Source of the DNA: Phycomyces nitens
Lineage: Eukaryota; Mucoromycota; Mucoromycetes; Mucorales; Phycomycetaceae
Assembly: GCA_022702545.1 (NCBI GenBank)
Contig: JAHRBC010000007.1
Location: 1,302,001 to 1,366,000 of the forward strand
Length of the DNA: 64,000 nt
Reading direction: 5' to 3'
This document shows positions 1 to 8,711 of this stretch, piece by piece. The notes under the pieces are model-generated. The model was given only the letters and a program-made list of their open reading frames with translations. It was not told where the DNA came from and ran no database searches. The stretch's first letter is position 1; every line of letters begins with the position of its first letter. Made by a program: the position numbers and the translations under genes.

Positions 1-595
1 ACAATTCTTCATCCTCAATGCTTCCCAATGTAATTGATTTTACTTGGCTTTCCTTTGGAGTTCTTGCATGAATACGAATACTTGAGGTCATTCCCTCTTG
101 TTTGAAAGTAATATCACGATGTTGTAGTCGACCTATATCAGATCTTGGACGCCACATGGTTGTTATGCACAGTAATAAAATTGTCTTCAATTGCAGTTGA
201 TCAAGACTGAGATTGGTCGTTGGTGTTAGATGTTCTTTAATGTAGTCTACTAGCATATGTACATCCCATGTTGTTGATTGTTGTTCTGTAGGGATTCTAA
301 CTTCCAAATTTCGTCTAGCTGCGAAAAATTCTTTGACTAATGGCTGTTCAGCGATTGGTGGTTTGTCACTATGGATTACGGAGAAAACTGAGGCGATTGA
401 CGATCTCAAAGTATTCAAGTGTGTACTACTATAATCCTTGTGGGCTAATAAAAATTTTACCACGTTTTGTTCATCATATTTCAACGGTTCGTACAAAGGT
501 TGTTGTTGTTGACACCATGAAATCCATTGTCGCCATCCATTGTCGTATATTTTATGAGTTGATTGTCTAGTTTTCGCGTTCAAAAAACTGAGCAT
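1..595 (-). CDS. DIRS-a tyrosine recombinase, partial (runs off left edge)
   Basis: Open without a stop from an ATG at 595 to the window edge, about 198 residues, overlapping or abutting the end of the upstream polymerase frame (stop at 604). The N-terminal half is helical and core-binding-like. Near residue 145 it has MWRPRSDIG, matching the first catalytic arginine box of DIRS/Crypton tyrosine recombinases (compare LRPSDL in DIRS-b at about 6740). The second box and the catalytic tyrosine would lie outside the window. In DIRS elements this enzyme inserts the circular DNA intermediate without target duplication. No stop or frameshift is seen in the visible part, so this copy may be young. 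Family call is by motif and by position after RT-RNase H; the exact start is uncertain. Confidence 0.82.
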   Translation of the reverse strand, partial: MLSFLNAKTRQSTHKIYDNGWRQWISWCQQQQPLYEPLKYDEQNVVKFLLAHKDYSSTHLNTLRSSIASVFSVIHSDKPPIAEQPLVKEFFAARRNLEVRIPTEQQSTTWDVHMLVDYIKEHLTPTTNLSLDQLQLKTILLLCITTMWRPRSDIGRLQHRDITFKQEGMTSSIRIHARTPKESQVKSITLGSIEDEEL

Positions 596-603
596 TTCCT
601 CTG

Positions 604-2592
604 TCACACCATTCTGTAACCTGTAGTTGTTAATAACCGCCAAGCGGTTATTGTCCATCTTTGATTCAACTTCCACAGTATCGGTGGTTGTACATGCTTC
701 ATTCTCATGATCATTGGGAACCAGAATTGGCTTGGCCACCACGGGGTTATCAATACTGCATGTTTCAACTTCTGTTGTTTGATCTTCTTCAACACTTGTG
801 GGATTAATTTCCATGGTGGGTATAAGTACATTCCTTTGGCTAACCATGTTTGACTCATGGCATCCGTTGCTGATGCTGTGGGATCTGGTGCTAGACTCCA
901 ATAAGTTGGCAATTGATGGTTGTGGCGGGCTGCAAATGCGTCGATCTTCAATGGCCCCCACAGCTGTTGTATATAATTGAACATCTTCCTCGGAATTGTT
1001 GATTCGTACAATGGTTTCTTGCGTCTGCTCAACTGGTCGGCTTGGGTGTTCAAGATCCCCGGGATGTGTTGATAAATGACCTGTATGTTGTAATTGTTGC
1101 ATAGGTCCTGAATTTGAATTGCTAGATCCTGTAGGATCATTGATGTTGTCCCTCCAGATTTTGTTGTGTATTTCAACGCTGTCTTGTTGTCTGAGTAAAT
1201 TTTTATGATTGAGTTTTCGCATTTTTGGGTGTGGTACTGTAGCGCAAACAAGATTGTCTTCAACTCTCGCACGTTTATTGACTGTTGTTCCTCTTCTTGA
1301 TTCCAAAACCCTGATGCTGTTATCAGGTCTGAGCTGACTCCCCATCCACTGTTCGATGCATCCACGTGTATTATTGTATTCGGGTTGGCCGCTGGAATCT
1401 TCTGAATTGGTAATCCGTTCTTCTGAGTTATATAAGTCTCCCACCAACGCAATTCCTGAAGGCTGGTGTTCGATACATTGCAAGTTGCTTCCCAGTTCTG
1501 ATGTGTCATGTGTAATGTTCTCGATAAGTCCCGTTGGAGGTACCTGATGTGTAATAGAGCTTCGCCTATCGCCGGTATCATCGATGTCATCTTCCCCAGT
1601 AGACCCGCTATCCATCGGCATGTTTTCATTGGGTTTGTCATTACCTGCCTGATTCTCTTCACTAAGTTGGTAATCTTCAATGTTGGAACTGATATAATCA
1701 TAGTCTTGCTGTTGAACGAGAACCCTAGAAACTCTTGAGTCTTTGATGGGGTGAGGATACTTTTCTTGTAGTTTATAATGAAGCCCAGTTTCTCTAAATG
1801 ATGTTGCACCTTCATCGTCAATTGATTCATTTCTTGTTTCGTTGTTGCCAAAATGCATATGTCGTCCAGATAATATATTATTCGAATGCCTTCCTTTCTG
1901 AGCGGTTCGATAGCATATCGCATTATTTTGGAGAATATTCTTGGAGCTACACTTAGACCAAACGCGAGTGACTTGTAGCGGTAAACGACACCTTCGTTTT
2001 CGAAGCTTAAGAAATCTTTGGAATCGTCGTGAATAGGAACTACTACGTATGCATCTTTTAAGTCGATTTTGCAAATATAATCGTCTTTTTCGAGTAATTG
2101 TCGTAGAGCTGGGACTCCTTCCATCTTGAAGTGTTCTACTTGAATGAAAGAGTTCAGTTTTTGACAGTCTAGAATTGGTCTTCTCTTTGTCTTCTCTTGT
2201 AATGTAAAGAATTTCGAGAGGAATCGTCGATCCTGTGTGGGTGATTTTTCTATCATGCCTCCATTTAGAAATTTCTGAACTGTTTCGTTTACATGAAATT
2301 GCTCCTCTACTGTTGTCTGTTTTTTCTGGTTCCTCCACGGGGTCGGGTTCTTTGTAAATTGGATCTTGTAACCATGTTGAATCACTGATAAGGGCCATGG
2401 GTGATTTGTTATTGTCTTCCAATAACTCAAAAATTGTTGCAGTCGACCGCCCGGGAGTATGCCGTCTGATGGAATGGTGTAGTTCGATGTCGTTAATTGT
2501 TGTTGTAATTGTTGTGGTTTCAGCTTGTTCGGTTGTTTTAACTCGTCTAAGTAGTTCGATAACTTCAGCTTCTGTAAATGTTCTTGGTTCAT
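604..2592 (-). CDS. DIRS-a reverse transcriptase / RNase H / methyltransferase-like polyprotein
   Basis: Intact 662-codon frame. Near residue 45 it has GGRLQQF, typical of the gag-pol junction of DIRS elements. The reverse transcriptase follows, with its catalytic YLDDI box near residue 240. RNase H has its first Asp in HVDASNSGWG, Glu in VRELK and Asp in YSDNKTA. The C-terminal part has a KIDAFA...YPPW pattern like the adenine-methyltransferase-like domain of DIRS1. Tyrosine recombinase follows immediately at 595. A gag frame of normal length is absent: a gag-like start (ATG at 2614, minus strand) overlaps in another frame and fades into this one, which suggests an internal deletion joining the gag start to pol. 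The polyprotein makes the cDNA of the element. Confidence 0.9.
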   Translation of the reverse strand: MNQEHLQKLKLSNYLDELKQPNKLKPQQLQQQLTTSNYTIPSDGILPGGRLQQFLSYWKTITNHPWPLSVIQHGYKIQFTKNPTPWRNQKKQTTVEEQFHVNETVQKFLNGGMIEKSPTQDRRFLSKFFTLQEKTKRRPILDCQKLNSFIQVEHFKMEGVPALRQLLEKDDYICKIDLKDAYVVVPIHDDSKDFLSFENEGVVYRYKSLAFGLSVAPRIFSKIMRYAIEPLRKEGIRIIYYLDDICILATTKQEMNQLTMKVQHHLEKLGFIINYKKSILTPSKTQEFLGFSFNSKTMIISVPTLKITNLVKRIRQVMTNPMKTCRWIAGLLGKMTSMIPAIGEALLHIRYLQRDLSRTLHMTHQNWEATCNVSNTSLQELRWWETYITQKNGLPIQKIPAANPNTIIHVDASNSGWGVSSDLITASGFWNQEEEQQSINVRELKTILFALQYHTQKCENSIIKIYSDNKTALKYTTKSGGTTSMILQDLAIQIQDLCNNYNIQVIYQHIPGILNTQADQLSRRKKPLYESTIPRKMFNYIQQLWGPLKIDAFAARHNHQLPTYWSLAPDPTASATDAMSQTWLAKGMYLYPPWKLIPQVLKKIKQQKLKHAVLITPWWPSQFWFPMIMRMKHVQPPILWKLNQRWTITAWRLLTTTGYRMV

Positions 2593-2836
2593 TATTGATA
2601 ATCGGATCAGTCATAGTTTGTCCACGATGCGCGGCTTAGAAAGATATAGGGAAGAAAGGGAAACATTTTATTATTATTAAGAAAGGAAAATAAAGCGTGG
2701 CTCAGAGAGCATGTATCACATTTTCAGCCTTCGTTTCGTCAACATTGGTATTTTTTTCCATATCCTGACATTTTTGTATATGTATAAAAAGCAAAAGAGG
2801 AAGAACTATAATCTCAGAATGTATTTTTTAAATTGC

Positions 2837-2838
<2 letters not shown>

Positions 2839-2871
<33 letters not shown>

Positions 2872-3241
2872 TATTGTTTATTAAAGAAATTTCATAGTCA
2901 TGTGCTATCTATCTAAAAGAGTGAGTCTTCTAATTCTATTTTTCTAATGTTCAAGGTAGCGATGGCAGCTATTCGGTTAGTGACAAAAGGAACATCATGG
3001 AAGATATGTTGGAAGTGAGCTTCCCAAATGGCCCCTATTGTGCATCCCAGAATACTATAGGCGGACACTGTGGTATTCTTGACTTCAACTGACATTGGAG
3101 AAGAAGGAAGGAGAAGGTGGTCAAACGTAAGCGATGTGGGATATTCCAGGAACCGGGTTGCAATTTGATGCCAAATTAACTTTTTATGAGGGCATGCCCA
3201 GAATAGATGTTCATCATCTTCCAATTCGCCACATAAAATGC
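2839..3241 (-). mobile_element. LINE-a 3' end, 5'-truncated (main piece)
   Basis: On the minus strand this is the tail of a non-LTR retrotransposon. A CxxC followed by EDDEHLFWACPHKK is the zinc-finger-like motif found after LINE reverse transcriptases; the frame stops at 2913, and a short untranslated tail ends in a poly-A tract (poly-T on the plus strand, 2839 to about 2871). A 13-bp direct duplication, ending ...AAATTGCAG, flanks the LINE at 2826-2838 and 7625-7637. The remaining 5' scrap lies at 7597-7624 beyond DIRS-b. The fragment is dead, since the reverse transcriptase domain is gone. Confidence 0.9.
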
Positions 3242-3392
3242 ATTCATGTGTCGAAATAAATTTCTAACAGAATTGATTGAGACACTCCAATAAAATTATG
3301 AAATATGATTTGCTTTATCTTCTTTTTATTTAAAGTCAGCGAAAGTTAACCGTAATAAATTGAATCTAATTGTCTTAATAATATAATTGATC
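3242..3392 (+). repeat. DIRS-b left inverted terminal repeat
   Basis: 3289-3392 is the reverse complement of 7472-7575 (104 nt, no difference seen by eye). The outer 47 nt (3242-3288) are unique to the left end and reappear reverse-complemented in the internal complementary region at about 7345-7391. Confidence 0.92.
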
Positions 3393-3424
3393 TTCTTTTT
3401 TCGCTCGGTCAGCACCGCAAAACT

Positions 3425-4376
3425 ATGGACTCCACAATTACTCCCGAACTTGTTGCTGCCATGCAACAACGCCTACTTCAACTCGAACTCTTGGCCACTC
3501 AGACTCAACCTTCAGCAGAGTCTCCGTCTCTTTTTCCTCCTACGACGGATAATACCATGACGGACGATGGAGATAGGGTTGCTACCCTACATTCTCTTGG
3601 TACTCGACCATCGTTCACTTGGACACCTCCAACCTTCTTACAGGAGGTACTTTCTCTTGATTCTCCCTTGTTCCCTACGACTTCACTATCCGATGTCGAC
3701 CGCCGTACCTTGATTGATCAATATCCCAATATTGACGGCCTTCAATACCAACCACCAGACACCGTTCCCATTGCGGCTCGAAAAATGAATCGTTCTCAAT
3801 CGAAGCAGGACATGTCGTTGAAACGACTGCAGTATTTGCTTTGGTGTCTTCCGTCCCCTGGACGTTTTGAGTCTTGAAATCAGCAAGGACACAAACAATG
3901 AGAACGTTCAACGCTACCTCTACATGCTTAAGGATTGCCGCTCTCTGCTACTTAATGTCTCTGCCCAACTCAATGAGATGCGTACCACCCTCGCCTTTCA
4001 AGCTATTAATCCGGGTTTTACGGCCCCCACTGCTAACCAAGGGAACACATATACAATTTCCCCGACCGACTTCCAATCTGCTTTGGTTCAACAGACTACC
4101 ACCTCGCAAGCCATCAGAAATGCTAGCAACCTTCGTTCCAAGCGACGACCCTTTCACAACAATTCCAATCACTCTACCCCACCTCAACCCCAGCAGTTTT
4201 TTCGATCAGGTCCGTCCTCTCAGCAGGGCGGTTACAACAACATGTCCCACAACCAATCCAAGTCTCACAACGCCGGCAACACAGGCAACACAGGCAACAC
4301 CAACAGCCAACAGTACAACCAGCACAACAGCAACAAACCGCGGAACAACACCAATCCCTTTCGCCAACAACAGTAA
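3425..4376 (+). pseudogene. DIRS-b gag, frameshifted
   Basis: Frame 1 starts at ATG 3425 and runs to 3877. The reading continues in the next frame from about 3840 to the stop at 4376. The break falls in or just before a conserved FRPLD box, whose residues are readable only in the second frame (about 3849-3863), so a one-base change is the simplest explanation. The C-terminal third is Asn/Gln-rich with short GNT repeats, like nucleic-acid-binding gag tails. No CCHC knuckle is visible. Its end overlaps the pol start, as usual for DIRS. Confidence 0.8.
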
Positions 4377-6300
4377 GCAATACTCCACCTCTAGTCGGTG
4401 GTCGACTAAGCCAGTTTTATACGGCTTGGACAACACTTTCAATCGACAATTGGCTCTTGCGCACAATACGCCACGGCTTTACCATCCCCTTCACCTCACC
4501 ACCACCACTTCGTCTCCACCCATTGCCAACTATACCGTACAATCAACAACAACAACAGTTGCTCGACCAAGAAATCCACCTTTTACTACAAAAACGGGCC
4601 ATCGAATTGGTCAACGACAACTCGTCTCCGGGGTTTTACAGCAGCATGTTCGTCATACCCAAGAAAGATGGCGGCTCGCGCCCCGTATTCAACCTCAAAC
4701 TACTAAACAACTATATACAGGCTCCACACTTCAAGATGGAAACCTTGCAAGAAGTTACAAAACTAATCAAACCTTGCGATTTTCTAACCTCCATAGACTT
4801 ATCGGATGCCTTTCTTCATATACCGGTCCATCCAGAGTCCCGTCCGTACCTTCGGCTACACTGGCAGGGCCAGACTTATCAATTCTGTACCACCCCCTTC
4901 GGGCTTTCTCTCGTACCTTGGCTCTTTACCAAATTGACTCGACCCATACTCGAATGGGCTCGTACCCAGAACATCCGTCTGAGCGCTTACCTGGACGACT
5001 GGATAATAATCGCCAAATCTTCTGCTCAAGCCCTTCGCCACACTCAAGTCGTGATACAAAAATTGACCTCTCTTGGATGGCTGGTCAATTACAAGAAATC
5101 TTGCCTTACTCCCCGCCAATCTATCGAACACCTTGGCTTCTTGCTGAACACTCGTACCATGACCGCTCAACTCCCTGGCAAGAAATTGAGGGATCTTCGC
5201 CGCAGTATCCACCAACTCCTCCAGACTCCTTATCAATCACCTCGTACAATTCACAGCCTCACGATGAGGATCCAAGCCGCCACATTTGCCCTAATTCCGG
5301 CACGATTGTATACTCAACATCTTCTGCGCATGAAGAATCAGACTGTGCGATCGTTGCCCGACTGGGACATACCTCAAAAACTCTCACCAGAGTGCCTAGA
5401 CGAGCTGAGGTGGTGGAAGACCAACCTGCACCTGTGGAACGGGAAGAGCATCCTCCCTCAGACGCCCCAACGAACGATCTATGTGGACGCCAGCGACAGT
5501 GGGTGGGGCTGCAGTCTACAGCTCCCCGTCATCAACATCAAACGGCTTACGGTCACTGGACTCACCAAGAAGCGTCAATGTCAATCAACTGGAGAGAACT
5601 GAAGGCGGCCTTTCTTGCACTCCAGACGTTTCCATTCCTCAAGAACATGCGGATTCTTATCCGGACGGACAACACCACCTCAATGGCGTACATGAACAAA
5701 CAAGGAGGCACTCGCTCTCTCCCCCTCATGGAACTGGCCACGACCCTGTGGAAATGGTGTCTTCAACGGGGCATCACGATTCAATCGAACCACATCGCGG
5801 GCGCATCCAACACAATTGCCGACTTCGAGTCTCGACGTCCTTACCTCAAGAACAACTGGATGATTCATCCTCAAGTGTACCACTCGATCCAACTCCAGCT
5901 GGGAAGAAACGATGTCGACTTGTTTGCGGACAGGATCACCGCTCAACTTCCAAAGTACGTGTCTTGGCTTCCCGATCCGGGCAACCTCTTCACCGACGCC
6001 TTCACAATCCCTTGGAACCAGTTCCATTGCCCGTACCTCAATCCACCTTGGAACCTCATCAGTCGTTGCCTTCAGAAGATATTGCAGGAGAAGCTGGTAC
6101 GCGTGACAATGATCACACCTTGGTGGCCCAGCGCTCTTTGGTTCCCCACGATCCAATCTCTCAGCCTATCCCCGCCTCTTCTGCTCCATCAATCGGCCAT
6201 CGTCCTCCCAACACCAACCGCAGTTTGGCCCATGACAAACAGTTCTTGGAAACTCGCCGTCTGGAGCTTGTCCGTGCCAGCTTCAATCACTCAAAACTAA
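4376..6300 (+). pseudogene. DIRS-b RT / RNase H / methyltransferase-like pol, frameshifted
   Basis: Pol begins by overlapping the gag stop, with VGGRLSQFYTAW at about 4400. Reverse transcriptase reads in one frame with catalytic YLDDW near 4990-5005, and RNase H begins with YVDASDSGWG near 5480-5510. A frameshift between about 5515 and 5545 moves the rest into another frame, where the later RNase H boxes (NWRELKAA; RTDNTTSMAY) and the DLFA...NPPW methyltransferase-like part follow to the stop at 6300. One indel therefore disrupts RNase H. Other open frames across this interval are out-of-frame overlaps. Confidence 0.88.
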
Positions 6301-7277
6301 ACTCCAATGCACGCGCAATACTTGTTGACCACCGTTTGCGAGAAAGTCCCACCAACATCTCCTACAAAAGGGGTCAAATACTCTTCATCCAGTGGAGCAT
6401 TTACCACCAGGTGTCTCCCAGTTCTTTCACGCCTAGTGACCTTATCAACTTCTTAAGCGACATGCATACTCTTCACTCGTATGCCCTCTCGACCCTCCAA
6501 CTTTTCCGGTCTGCTGTCACTCACCTACACCAAGACCCCGCCAGCTTGCGCTCTGACAACAATGTCAACTCCTTTGTCGCTACTCTTCTTGCCCAAGCTC
6601 CACCTACTAGACTACACCGTCCTACTATCAGTCTACAACCCACTATAGATTATCTTGCCGCTATAACCGCCGACCGTCTCACTCTGGCCACATTGCAAAG
6701 TAAGCTTGCATTTCTTCTGGGTGTCTCTTGTTTTCTTCGTCCGTCCGATTTGCAACGGATTCCTCTCTCGTCGGTCTCCCTACCCACGGAATCTACTCTT
6801 TCCTTCGAGGTACACTGTCCCAAAGAGAAGCGTCGACGCCGTCGCGTTATCAAGTCCTTTCTGGTGAAAGCCCACGTTGAACAAAGCCTTTGTCCTATCT
6901 ATACTTTTCACCTCCTCTCCCAGCGTCGCCCTTCTTGCACTGCTCCTAACTTGTTTTTCAACTCCTTGCACCCCACCTTGGCGCTCCGTACCCGGACCAT
7001 TCAAGTCTGGATCTCCAACCTCATTCGCTTGTCTACTTCCGAGCCTCGCGTTTCTTTACGCTCTATCGCTTCTTCCCTGGCTCTCCAATCCGGAATTCCC
7101 AAAGAGGATATTGTGACAATGGGTAACTGGGCTTCGTCCACTACGTTCGAAAACCATTACCGTCGGGAACACTTGTCTCGTTTTGACTTCACGAATACTC
7201 TTATCACGCGCGGAGACCAGGCTGTTGAGGACACTAACGAGGAGGACATTTTCTTTGATGCCTTGGATTTTTCTTGA
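6231..7277 (+). CDS. DIRS-b tyrosine recombinase
   Basis: Open frame of about 348 codons overlapping the pol end by some 70 nt. The frame is open further upstream but does not look coding there, and no clear ATG marks the start, so 6231 is an estimate. It has the arginine box FLRPSDLQ, a second box with SLRSIASSLALQSG, and GNWASSTTFENHYRRE, which supplies the catalytic tyrosine. It ends in an acidic tail. This enzyme integrates the circular cDNA. It is intact although gag and pol of the same element are broken, so it could act in trans. Confidence 0.85.
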   Translation, partial: HDKQFLETRRLELVRASFNHSKLNSNARAILVDHRLRESPTNISYKRGQILFIQWSIYHQVSPSSFTPSDLINFLSDMHTLHSYALSTLQLFRSAVTHLHQDPASLRSDNNVNSFVATLLAQAPPTRLHRPTISLQPTIDYLAAITADRLTLATLQSKLAFLLGVSCFLRPSDLQRIPLSSVSLPTESTLSFEVHCPKEKRRRRRVIKSFLVKAHVEQSLCPIYTFHLLSQRRPSCTAPNLFFNSLHPTLALRTRTIQVWISNLIRLSTSEPRVSLRSIASSLALQSGIPKEDIVTMGNWASSTTFENHYRREHLSRFDFTNTLITRGDQAVEDTNEEDIFFDALDFS

Positions 7278-7321
7278 TTTTCTTTCTTTCTTTATTTTAT
7301 TTTATTTTTTCTCTGGATAAA

Positions 7322-7433
7322 CAAATCATATTTCATAATTTTATTGGAGTGTCTCAATCAATTCTGTTAGAAATTTATTTCGACACATGAATTAGATACT
7401 TAGACATGAAAATAAAATTATGAAATATGATTT
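7322..7433. repeat. DIRS-b internal complementary region
   Basis: Contains the reverse complement of the left terminus followed directly by the reverse complement of the right terminus. This is the template proposed for DIRS elements to complete their ends by a circular intermediate. The join shows that the termini share the trinucleotide ATT/AAT. Confidence 0.9.
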
Positions 7434-7471
7434 CCCCCACCCTCCCTTCCCTTGCTGACCTCGCTTTTCGA

Positions 7472-7596
7472 GATCAATTATATTATTAAGACAATTAGAT
7501 TCAATTTATTACGGTTAACTTTCGCTGACTTTAAATAAAAAGAAGATAAAGCAAATCATATTTCATAATTTTATTTTCATGTCTAAGTATCTAATT
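7472..7596 (-). repeat. DIRS-b right inverted terminal repeat
   Basis: The 104-nt arm 7472-7575 pairs with 3289-3392. The outer 21 nt (7576-7596) are unique to this end and appear reverse-complemented in the internal complementary region near 7391-7411. Confidence 0.92.
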
Positions 7597-7624
7597 GTGG
7601 GTCGTCTACATCCGTAACGTTATG
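7597..7624 (-). mobile_element. LINE-a 5' remnant beyond DIRS-b
   Basis: This 28-bp scrap lies between the right end of DIRS-b and the second copy of the 13-bp target duplication, so by position it must be the rest of the truncated LINE. It is too short to recognise by itself. Confidence 0.7.
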
Positions 7625-7820
7625 TTTTAAATTGCAGTCATTATATTAGCAAATTACATTGCCTAAAAATTGTCTTAAAAAGGGTAGCGATTGAAAGTTA
7701 TGACGACAACTCATATTTCTAAAATAAGGATTGCGATAAATCTGAAATTTGGGTGTCTGGGTTTAATCCCCAAATGTCTCTATTGCTATTCTTTAGTCTG
7801 TATCATCTTTTCTTTCGCTC

Positions 7821-8711
7821 TTGGTATTCAACCGCTCGACTTCATCGACGATCAAAGTTATGACCAATGACCTTCAAGACACCCTTCAAGCTATTCTTGC
7901 CAGTATGGACGCTTTGGAAAGGCGCTCTGCTCCTGCTCCTAGGGAGCATGATCGTTCTCATGAGGGAGACAACATTGCAATGCTCGTTTCCGACCATATT
8001 GTGGAACGTCCAATTGCCTCGGACCTCACTCCTTTCCCTGACCTTATCCAGGCCATTCCCGGAATGGAGAAGGACTTCTTCAGGTGACCACTGGACGAGT
8101 CCTCTTGCTGCTGTTTCCTCCTCAACTGTCCTAGAAACATACTTCGTCAGTACCAAGCCCCTGTTCTTAACTACAGTGGCGTGGGAACCCACACTAAACA
8201 AACAGACGGCCAACTCGCAGACATTTAGTTCCGCTTATCAGGTCTCACCCGTCCCATCGATCTGTTTGCCCATGATGTGCTTGTGGAAGGATCTATCCAG
8301 GTCACACAAGCGTTGGCATTTGCCAACACCATGCACGAACTCCTTTCCGACCTTGCCTCGGTTATCACCCAAATGGGTAGTGATAATGTCTGTCGAGACG
8401 CCAATTTGCCTATCAAGCCAATTGTCACCCATTCTGCCCTGGAGCCCAAACCTCTTCTTGATTCTCAACGAATCTTGGAACAAGCCAAGCTCCAGCGTGC
8501 CTTGCACGACGCAGCACGCACCACTTCCCGAACGAGAAAGGGAAAGAGAACCGGCCAATCAAACCGGCCCAATGACACAGCTCCGACTGATCAATCTACT
8601 GCTGTTCCACAACCATCTTTCCAGAGATCTTCCCGTCCCCAAGAATCTAAGAAGGTTTTTCACAATCGCCCACAGCTGTCAAAGTCTCAGACAACGAGCA
8701 CACAACAGTAG
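7821..8711 (+). pseudogene. DIRS-c gag with two in-frame stops
   Basis: One reading frame from ATG 7821 to the stop at 8711, interrupted by TGA at 8085-8087 and a TAG near 8226. The first stop sits just before a PLDE stretch like the RPLD box of DIRS-b gag. The C-terminal part is basic and rich in Gln, Ser and Arg. The two point stops without frame change indicate nonsense mutations in an old copy. The end overlaps the pol start. Confidence 0.8.

Larger units (their letters stand above)
1..2745 (-). mobile_element. DIRS-a retrotransposon, partial
   Basis: Covers the partial recombinase and the intact RT-RNase H frame. The order RT, RNase H, methyltransferase-like domain, tyrosine recombinase is the DIRS layout. 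Its 5' end must lie between the gag-like ATG at 2614 and about 2745, where sequence shared with the element copy at 13,075-13,318 begins. I could not define an inverted terminal repeat for it in 2640-2745, and its 3' end is outside the window. Confidence 0.75.
3242..7596 (+). mobile_element. DIRS-b retrotransposon, nearly full length
   Basis: A 4.35-kb element with the full DIRS architecture: split inverted terminal repeats (3242-3392 and 7472-7596), gag, RT-RNase H-methyltransferase-like pol, tyrosine recombinase, and an internal complementary region (7322-7433) that carries the reverse complements of both outer ends fused at a shared trinucleotide. It sits in LINE-a with no target-site duplication beyond the shared ATT, as expected for recombinase-mediated insertion. 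At least one frameshift in gag and one in RNase H make this copy non-autonomous, although its recombinase frame is open. Confidence 0.95.
2746..7782. mobile_element. Interrupted copy of a 27-bp-TIR DNA element (host of nested insertions)
   Basis: 2746-2838 matches about 13,088-13,170, and 7625-7782 matches about 13,155-13,318. The two pieces are halves of one repeat whose uninterrupted relative lies at 12,761-13,318. The right end (7756-7782) is the same 27-bp terminal inverted repeat as at 13,292-13,318. The left terminal repeat is missing here, probably removed at the DIRS-a junction. The gap holds the LINE with DIRS-b inside it. Confidence 0.82.

Noticed and set aside
3874..5500. First part of an 808-codon frame across DIRS-b
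   Set aside because: Only its last third (after about 5545) carries pol motifs; the first part is out of frame with gag and reverse transcriptase.
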